Of a stretch of DNA of 64,000 nt, positions 58,968-64,000 are shown in pieces. Made by a program: the position numbers and the translations under genes. The notes under the pieces were generated by a model. The model saw nothing but the letters and a program-made list of their open reading frames with translations. It was not told the DNA's origin and did no database searches. The stretch spans positions 1,426,001-1,490,000 of the forward strand of contig NZ_CP051204.2 of assembly GCF_012516375.2 (NCBI RefSeq), read 5' to 3'. Origin of the DNA: Chitinophaga oryzae (GTDB lineage Bacteria; Bacteroidota; Bacteroidia; Chitinophagales; Chitinophagaceae). Every line of letters begins with the position of its first letter. Within the stretch, counting starts at the first letter, position 1.

Positions 58968-59987
58968 ATGCCTGTTAACCGTAACGCATTAATAAGATAT
59001 AAAACTATTGACGCCTGCCTCCGAAACCGCCGCCGGCGCTGGACTTTAGCGAACCTGATCGACAAAGTGTCTGAAGCGCTGTATGACTATGAAGGCATGG
59101 AAAAGGGCATCAGCCGCCGTACCATACAGGCGGACATACAGATGATGCGCAGCGATAAGCTGGGCTATAATGCGCCTATTATTATAGTAGAGAAAAAGTA
59201 TTATACCTACGAAGACCCCGGCTATAGCATTACCAATATCCCGCTGAGCGAGCATGACCTGACCCGCATGACGGAAGCCGTGGAGGTACTGAAGCAGTTC
59301 AGGGGCTTTTCCCATTTCCAGCACCTGAACGACGTGGTGCAGAAACTGGAAGGCCATGTGTATGCTTCGTCACATAACCAGCGGACGGTGGTCGACTTCG
59401 AAAAAAATGAACACCTGCGGGGATTGTCGTATCTCGGCATGATCTATGATGCCATTGTCCGGGAACAGACCCTGTTGGTAAAATACCAGTCCTTCCGCGC
59501 TAAATCCGCCAGTGAAATGCACCTGCACGCCTGGTGGCTGAAAGAGTTTAAGAACCGCTGGTTTGTGGTAGGAACGAAAAATGCCACCGCCGGTATCATT
59601 ACCCTGGCGCTGGACAGGATCGAGGAGTTGAAAATCGATGAAACCGAAACTTACCGCCCTAACCTGGACGGGCATACGCCGGAAGACTACTATCAACATG
59701 CCATCGGGCCTACCGTTGCCAGGGTAAGACCGCAACGGGTGACGATCCTGGTGACGCCGGAACATGCTCCCTATGTGCTGACCAAGCCGCTGCATCATAG
59801 TCAGCAGGTGGTCTCCGAAGGAACAGAAGGGACCGTCGTTACCATAATGGTGGAACATAATTTCGAGCTGGAGCGGGAAATCCTCGGTTTTGCGGACGGT
59901 ATGAAGGTGCTGGGGCCGGAGAAGCTGCGCAGGGCTATCCAATGGAAGCTACGACGTGCGGCAGATATATATGATACAGAAAATTAA
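58968..59987 (+). CDS. WYL-domain transcriptional regulator
   Basis: A 339-residue regulator. An N-terminal winged helix (about residues 8-70: RWTLANLIDKVSEALYDYEG, ISRRTIQADIQMMRSDKLGYNAPI) is followed by a WYL domain (about 150-235) with LHAWWLKEFKNRWFVVGTK, in which the family's WYL reads WWL, and a C-terminal WCX-like part. WYL proteins bind nucleic acids or nucleotides and switch stress or defence genes. It is transcribed away from the Ro60 gene with 107 bases between the starts, so it is the likely regulator of the RNP. This differs from the sigma-54 regulator RtcR that accompanies Salmonella rsr. Confidence 0.9.
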   Translation: MPVNRNALIRYKTIDACLRNRRRRWTLANLIDKVSEALYDYEGMEKGISRRTIQADIQMMRSDKLGYNAPIIIVEKKYYTYEDPGYSITNIPLSEHDLTRMTEAVEVLKQFRGFSHFQHLNDVVQKLEGHVYASSHNQRTVVDFEKNEHLRGLSYLGMIYDAIVREQTLLVKYQSFRAKSASEMHLHAWWLKEFKNRWFVVGTKNATAGIITLALDRIEELKIDETETYRPNLDGHTPEDYYQHAIGPTVARVRPQRVTILVTPEHAPYVLTKPLHHSQQVVSEGTEGTVVTIMVEHNFELEREILGFADGMKVLGPEKLRRAIQWKLRRAADIYDTEN

Positions 59988-59990
59988 AAA

Positions 59991-60030
59991 AACGACAGCC
60001 GGCTTTACAAGATAAGCCGGCTGTCGTTTT
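59991..60030. terminator. Bidirectional terminator WYL / GH16
   Basis: AACGACAGCCGGCTT (59991-60005) and AAGCCGGCTGTCGTT (60014-60028) are a perfect 15-bp stem with A's before and T's after. Confidence 0.9.
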
Positions 60031-60049
60031 TTAGAGAAATACCTGTCTG

Positions 60050-61090
60050 TTAGTGCTTATACACTCTTACATAGTCTACTTCCATGGTCCCTTTGGTGAA
60101 GGCCGGGTCGATAGCGCCGCCAAAAGTTCCGCCGATAGCGAAATTGAGCAGGATAAAGTAATCATGGTTGAAAGGCAGGCCGGCTGCATTGTTAAACGTA
60201 AAATAGAGTTTATCATCCACATACCAGCGGAGCTGCGCAGGCGACCAGTCCAATGTATACTTATGGAACGCGCCGGCCAGATTGGCAGCCATGGTGGTGC
60301 CGCCGTCGGCGTTACCGCCGGCATGGCCCGGATGATGCACGGTGCCGTATATTTTCTGCGGTTCGTTGCCTTTATGTTCCATAATGTCTATCTCGCCGCA
60401 GGCGGGCCATCCCGCGGTGGCGATATTGCTGCCCAGCATCCAGATGGCCGGCCAGGTGCCGCCGCCTGCGGGCAGTTTGGCGCTGACTTCCACGCGGCCA
60501 TAGGTGAAATTAAACTTGCCTTTGGTGAGCAGGCGGGCAGACGTATAGTCTCTCCCGTTATAGCTTTCCTTTACCGCATTGATTTTCAGCGTGCCGTTGG
60601 AAATGGCGGCGTTCTGAGTGCGATCGGTGTAGTACTGGGCTTCGTTGTTGCCCCAGCCGTTATCGCCGGTGCCGATGTCATAGCCCCAGTTTTTCGGGTC
60701 CGGCGCGCCGTCCTGGTTAAACTCGTCGGACCAGAGCAGCTTCGTGGACACCGGGACAGCTACAGACAATGATTGACCGACGGTAAGGCCATCGGCGCTT
60801 TTAGCGGTGACTTTCACCGTGTAGTTATTCACTCCCGGTGTGTTATATGTATAACTCGTACTGCCGTTGGCGGTAGTTCTGATATACCCGTTGCCGAAGT
60901 CATAGTCATAACTGACGGCGTTTTCGGCGGCTGCCGTAAAGGTCACGGTGCCGCTGCTGTCGGTGCTCACGACAGTGTTGACGACCAGGTTCAGCGGCGC
61001 TTTTTTTTCCGCCGGTGGGTTGTCATTTGATTTTCCGCAGCTGCTCAGGGAAACGAGCAGCCCCATCATCATTCCGGTTAAATGCTTCAT
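60050..61090 (-). CDS. GH16 beta-glucanase lipoprotein with PKD domain
   Basis: A 346-residue exported enzyme. The signal ends in a lipobox (LVSLSSC, Cys near residue 18). Residues about 35-110 are a PKD-type beta-sandwich (FTAAAENAVSYDYDFGNG). The rest is a GH16 jelly roll with the catalytic motif GEIDIMEHKG (Glu233, Asp235, Glu238). The profile is that of laminarinase or other beta-1,3-glucanase. It follows two lipoproteins and a SusD gene, so it is the enzyme of a beta-glucan utilization locus. It is the last gene before a strong terminator. Confidence 0.92.
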   Translation of the reverse strand: MKHLTGMMMGLLVSLSSCGKSNDNPPAEKKAPLNLVVNTVVSTDSSGTVTFTAAAENAVSYDYDFGNGYIRTTANGSTSYTYNTPGVNNYTVKVTAKSADGLTVGQSLSVAVPVSTKLLWSDEFNQDGAPDPKNWGYDIGTGDNGWGNNEAQYYTDRTQNAAISNGTLKINAVKESYNGRDYTSARLLTKGKFNFTYGRVEVSAKLPAGGGTWPAIWMLGSNIATAGWPACGEIDIMEHKGNEPQKIYGTVHHPGHAGGNADGGTTMAANLAGAFHKYTLDWSPAQLRWYVDDKLYFTFNNAAGLPFNHDYFILLNFAIGGTFGGAIDPAFTKGTMEVDYVRVYKH

Positions 61091-61093
61091 AAG

Positions 61094-61975
61094 TTATTGA
61101 ATTGCGATTAGTTTAACATACCATGCACCCGGCTCCTGCACACAACGTAACGTCATATGCGTGTCGGTCCTTTCCAGTACCTGGAACTTATGTGTTCCCA
61201 GGTAGATGCCAAGATGGCCTTTTACGGGGAAGGTGATAAATTCTTCAGTGGCGCTGCCGTCGTATCCGAATGTTTCCGTATAGTCGGCGGCTTTAGCACC
61301 GGTAAGGGTATAGTCTCCTGTGCCTGTCATGGCTGGATCGAAGTCTTTTAGGTATTCCTTTTTGCCGAAGAGGTCATTGTTGGTGGTGTGGGTGAACACA
61401 TTGCCGTTTGCATTGAAGGTGTAGATGTCATCGTAGATGCCGAGGCCGGCTTTTTCATCAGGAGCGGCAGCCCACCATGCCGGCGTGAATACATCGGCGG
61501 CAGATACGCCGAGATGACCGGGAGCATCTTTGTCTACCCGCCATTTCTTGACGCCGTTGTTGGTCAACATGCTGACCAGCTCAGGGGCGGGCGTGAACGC
61601 GCGGTATATCTCCACTTCCATGGTATTGGTACTGGTAATGCCGGCTTTGCCGGAGGCATACACGGTGATGGTGAACTTCTTTACACCGGTATGTTTATAA
61701 GTGTACGTATAGGCGCTGACGGTACCTGTTTTGGGCGCCTGGCCGTCGCCGAAATCCACTTTGTAGTTATAGGCGTGCTCTGAACTGATGTTCAGCTGTA
61801 TGGTGCCGGAGCCGTCGCCGTTTGGATGGGCTGCGTCTTTCCCGTTAACCGTAAGTGTGAGTACTGGTTTGCCCGGTGTGGTGAGATCACCGAACTTGTA
61901 GTCGTCTTTGCCGCAGCTGCCGGCCAGCAACAGCACGGCGCCGAAAAGGAATGTCAGTGTTATATGTTTGATCAT
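61094..61975 (-). CDS. PKD-domain surface lipoprotein of the GH16 locus
   Basis: A 293-residue lipoprotein: signal and lipobox LLAGSC (Cys near residue 20). One PKD domain (YNYKVDFGDGQAPKTGTVSAYTYTYKHTGVKKFTITV split around short strands) is followed by a C-terminal part with conserved aromatic residues (KKWRVDKDAPGHLGV, KEYLKDF) typical of surface glycan-binding proteins of SusE/SusF function. It starts 13 bases after the previous gene and ends 3 bases before the GH16 gene. Confidence 0.75.
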   Translation of the reverse strand: MIKHITLTFLFGAVLLLAGSCGKDDYKFGDLTTPGKPVLTLTVNGKDAAHPNGDGSGTIQLNISSEHAYNYKVDFGDGQAPKTGTVSAYTYTYKHTGVKKFTITVYASGKAGITSTNTMEVEIYRAFTPAPELVSMLTNNGVKKWRVDKDAPGHLGVSAADVFTPAWWAAAPDEKAGLGIYDDIYTFNANGNVFTHTTNNDLFGKKEYLKDFDPAMTGTGDYTLTGAKAADYTETFGYDGSATEEFITFPVKGHLGIYLGTHKFQVLERTDTHMTLRCVQEPGAWYVKLIAIQ

Positions 61976-61988
61976 AAGTGATGCGTCA

Positions 61989-63077
61989 TTAGTTGGTTAA
62001 TACGATGTCATCGAACAGGATGGTGTAGTTTTGGCTGCCATCGCCTTGTGTGCCGTTGTCCAGGAAGAAGAGGATGTTCTGTAATTTTTTGTTGTTATCC
62101 GTGATTTTACCGCTGAAGTCGAACGTCAGTTCTTCCCAGGTATTGGCTTTGGTGGTAACGGCTTCCATGTTTTCCATAAAAGTATTGTCACCGCTTCTTT
62201 CCAGTTGCAACAGTATGCGTAGCCCTGGCCGCCAGGAGTATACTTTCACCCTGAACTTTTTGTTACCGGTAAAATCTATCGGGCTGCTCATGCTGATGAA
62301 ATTGCCTGCCCAGGTCTGGTCTTTCGTTTTGATGATTTTACCAACGGTGGCGCTGCTGTTGATACCGCCGGGATAGGGATTGGGTATTACTGTGGTGAGG
62401 CTGCCGCCAAAATCGCCCCAGGCGTAGCTGACATCCGGTTGTTCAAATGTCATCGGCAGGGTGAGCGCGTTGTAGATGGTCACTTCTTTGGTGGCGGTGG
62501 TGATGGCTGCGCCGCCGCTGAGCGCTTCCACTTTTACCTGGTATTTGCCGGCTTTGGCGTAGGTGTGTGTAACATGGGCACCTTCAGCGATCAACACCGG
62601 TACTTCATTGGCCGCATCGCCGAAGTACACTTTATATCCTCCGGTCGCGTACAACGCCGCAGCCGACAGGGTAAGATCGTGCAGGTTGGCGTTGGCCGTG
62701 ATGGTCAGGCTTTCAGGTGCCCGGAATGTTACAGCGAGTTGTTTGGTGGTTTCTGCTTTCTGGCCGGTGATGCCGCTGGCGATTACTTTCACCGGATAGG
62801 TACCTTCCTTGTAGATATGGGTGGTGCTCTGCCCGGGAAGTACGCGCACAGGTTCGGTGGTGGCGTCCCCGAAATAAATATCGTAAGCGGTAGCGCCGGC
62901 GCTGTTGGGCGTGATGGTCACAAGCCCGGAGTTATCGTCCGTGATGTTGAAATGGACGGCTTCGCCGGTGGGTGCTGTTCCTGTGTTGAGGAAGTCCGTA
63001 TCGTCGAAGTTGTCTTTAGTGCAGCCGCTGCCAATGGTGAAGAGCAGCAGCAGCGGTATATAGGTAAGTTTGTTCAT
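61989..63077 (-). CDS. PKD-like and carbohydrate-binding surface lipoprotein
   Basis: A 362-residue lipoprotein (lipobox TIGSGC, Cys near residue 19) with two PKD-like repeats (FGDATTEPVRVLPGQSTTHIYKEG; FGDAANEVPVLIAEGAHVTHTYAKAG) and a C-terminal beta-sandwich (KKFRVKVYSWRPGLRILLQLE, WEELTFDFSGK, ILFDDI) like a carbohydrate-binding module. It follows the SusD gene by 18 bases and probably binds the glucan at the cell surface. Confidence 0.75.
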   Translation of the reverse strand: MNKLTYIPLLLLFTIGSGCTKDNFDDTDFLNTGTAPTGEAVHFNITDDNSGLVTITPNSAGATAYDIYFGDATTEPVRVLPGQSTTHIYKEGTYPVKVIASGITGQKAETTKQLAVTFRAPESLTITANANLHDLTLSAAALYATGGYKVYFGDAANEVPVLIAEGAHVTHTYAKAGKYQVKVEALSGGAAITTATKEVTIYNALTLPMTFEQPDVSYAWGDFGGSLTTVIPNPYPGGINSSATVGKIIKTKDQTWAGNFISMSSPIDFTGNKKFRVKVYSWRPGLRILLQLERSGDNTFMENMEAVTTKANTWEELTFDFSGKITDNNKKLQNILFFLDNGTQGDGSQNYTILFDDIVLTN

Positions 63078-63095
63078 GCGGTTGAAGTTTAACTG

Positions 63096-64000
63096 TTAAT
63101 AACCCGGATTTTGTTGCAGCTGGGAGATCTCAATTTCCCGTTGCGGAATAGGAAACAGTTCGTTTTTGCCTGCTTTGAAACCGGTGATGACAGTGGCGGC
63201 GCGGCCGGTGCGCACAAGGTCAAAGAAACGGTCGCCTTCCATGGCCAGCTCCAGCCGGCGTTCGTCCCAGATGGCCTGCCGCAGGGCTGTTCCGGAGGCG
63301 TTGACATCATGCAGGTTATCGCGGAAAGCCCGGCGCCGTACCCTGTTGAGGTAATCGCGGGCCCTGGCGTCGTTGGGCGTAGACGCACGGTTGTTGGCCT
63401 CTGCTGCCAGCAACAGTACTTCTGCAAAACGGATAGTGCGATAGTTGTTGAGATAATTGAGTTCTGTCTGGCCGGAAGTTTCTCCTTTGCGTGGCAGGTA
63501 TTTCTGGTTATACAGACCGGTGTTCTTATAAGGCGCTGCCTGGTAGGTGATGGTGAACTCGGGGTGCGCCGTCTTATAGGCTTCAATATCCAATACGGTG
63601 GCAGCTTTCCGCTGATCGCCGGCGGCATAGGCTTTGGCCAGCTCCTGGGTGGGCAGGTTGGTGCTCCATCCCGGTGCATAAGGGCTGCTACCGGTAAGAC
63701 CACGGATACCGCACTGTTGTACCGCGTAATTGCCTTGTCCGCGCGTGGCGGCGCCCCAGTTCCAATAGGGGAACAGGTTGGAATACTGGATCTCGAATAC
63801 GGATTCAGCGCCGTTTTCGCCGGACTGTAAAAAGATGTCGGCGAAATCAGGCATCAGCGTAAAAGGTCCATTTACCACATTCTCCAGTGTAGCAACGGCT
63901 GCGTCGAATTTATTCTGGTAGATCAGCACTTTTCCCAGCAGCGCCTGGGCGGCGTATTTGGTCACGCGGCCCGCCTGCGGATTGGAGTTAGGCAGTACAG
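63096..64000 (-). CDS. SusD/RagB-family lipoprotein, N-terminus outside the window
   Basis: The reading frame is open to the window edge, so only the C-terminal 301 residues are present; the start lies beyond 64000. TKYAAQALLGKVLIYQNKFDAAVATLENVVNGPF is the TPR-like part split over two helices, and FAEVLLLAAEANNRAST with WDERRLELAMEGDRFFDLVRTG and NELFPIPQREIEIS are typical SusD C-terminal motifs. A GTG at 63963-63965 is not the start because conserved sequence continues upstream of it. It belongs to the GH16 locus; the SusC gene should follow to the right. Confidence 0.92.
   Translation of the reverse strand, partial: VLPNSNPQAGRVTKYAAQALLGKVLIYQNKFDAAVATLENVVNGPFTLMPDFADIFLQSGENGAESVFEIQYSNLFPYWNWGAATRGQGNYAVQQCGIRGLTGSSPYAPGWSTNLPTQELAKAYAAGDQRKAATVLDIEAYKTAHPEFTITYQAAPYKNTGLYNQKYLPRKGETSGQTELNYLNNYRTIRFAEVLLLAAEANNRASTPNDARARDYLNRVRRRAFRDNLHDVNASGTALRQAIWDERRLELAMEGDRFFDLVRTGRAATVITGFKAGKNELFPIPQREIEISQLQQNPGY

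Overview
The window looks like a chromosomal segment of a Bacteroidota member, most likely Chitinophaga or a close relative. The signs are SusC/SusD pairs, a flexirubin/aryl-polyene type ketosynthase block, weak Shine-Dalgarno sites with TAnnTTTG-like -7 boxes, secreted uronate-degrading enzymes and roughly 50% G+C. The genus is inferred from gene content; no 16S rRNA is present.

Layout. 0-4 kb: end of a polyene-pigment (flexirubin-like) cluster (ABC permease, acyl carrier protein, ketosynthase, ketosynthase-like chain-length-factor protein). 4.2-12.6 kb: housekeeping genes (M14 peptidase, rpsT, sucA-sucB, rRNA methyltransferase). 12.6-15.8 kb: a pair of AAA ATPases preceded by a long palindrome. 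15.8-17.5 kb: acetyltransferase and mnmA. 17.7-35.5 kb: a large uronate regulon. uxaB, uxaC, kdgK, kdgA, a hexuronate MFS transporter and uxaA serve saturated uronates. A heparinase-like lyase, kduI, a GH105-DUF4861 fusion, kduD, a LacI regulator, GH88 and DUF2264 serve unsaturated uronates. Both routes meet at 2-keto-3-deoxygluconate. A 14-bp LacI-type palindrome (TGCAAACGTTTGCA) occurs exactly twice, before the transporter and before kduI. 35.6-41.2 kb: an unknown protein, a PosA/Pls-like NRPS with its acetyltransferase, and a SRPBCC protein. 41.7-46.3 kb: a SusC/SusD pair without enzymes. 46.5-51.2 kb: Ada-like protein, diheme cytochrome, DEAD-box helicase, KTSC protein, GlxA-like regulator. 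51.3-56.4 kb: a LytS/LytTR two-component system and a three-gene envelope operon; both carry three direct repeats at exact 21-bp steps in front of the promoter. 60-64 kb: part of a glucan-utilization locus (GH16, two PKD-type lipoproteins, SusD running off the edge).

The most interesting part is 56.59-59.99 kb. A bacterial Ro60 homolog (TROVE plus vWA) is followed on the same strand by about 700 bp without genes that holds an array of Y-RNA-like non-coding RNAs. Two of them (class I) carry a circularly permuted tRNA mimic: T arm, capped acceptor stem, D arm, closed by a long terminal helix. Two others (class II) are small hairpins that share the same conserved motif without the tRNA part. Classes II and I alternate in a duplicated unit of about 270 bp. 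A fifth, upstream element is an un-permuted tRNA-like structure with about 140 nt in place of the anticodon arm. A WYL-domain regulator is transcribed divergently from the Ro gene. I propose this as a multi-RNA Ro/Y RNP locus of a kind that has not, as far as I can tell, been described in Bacteroidota; RNA data are needed to confirm it.
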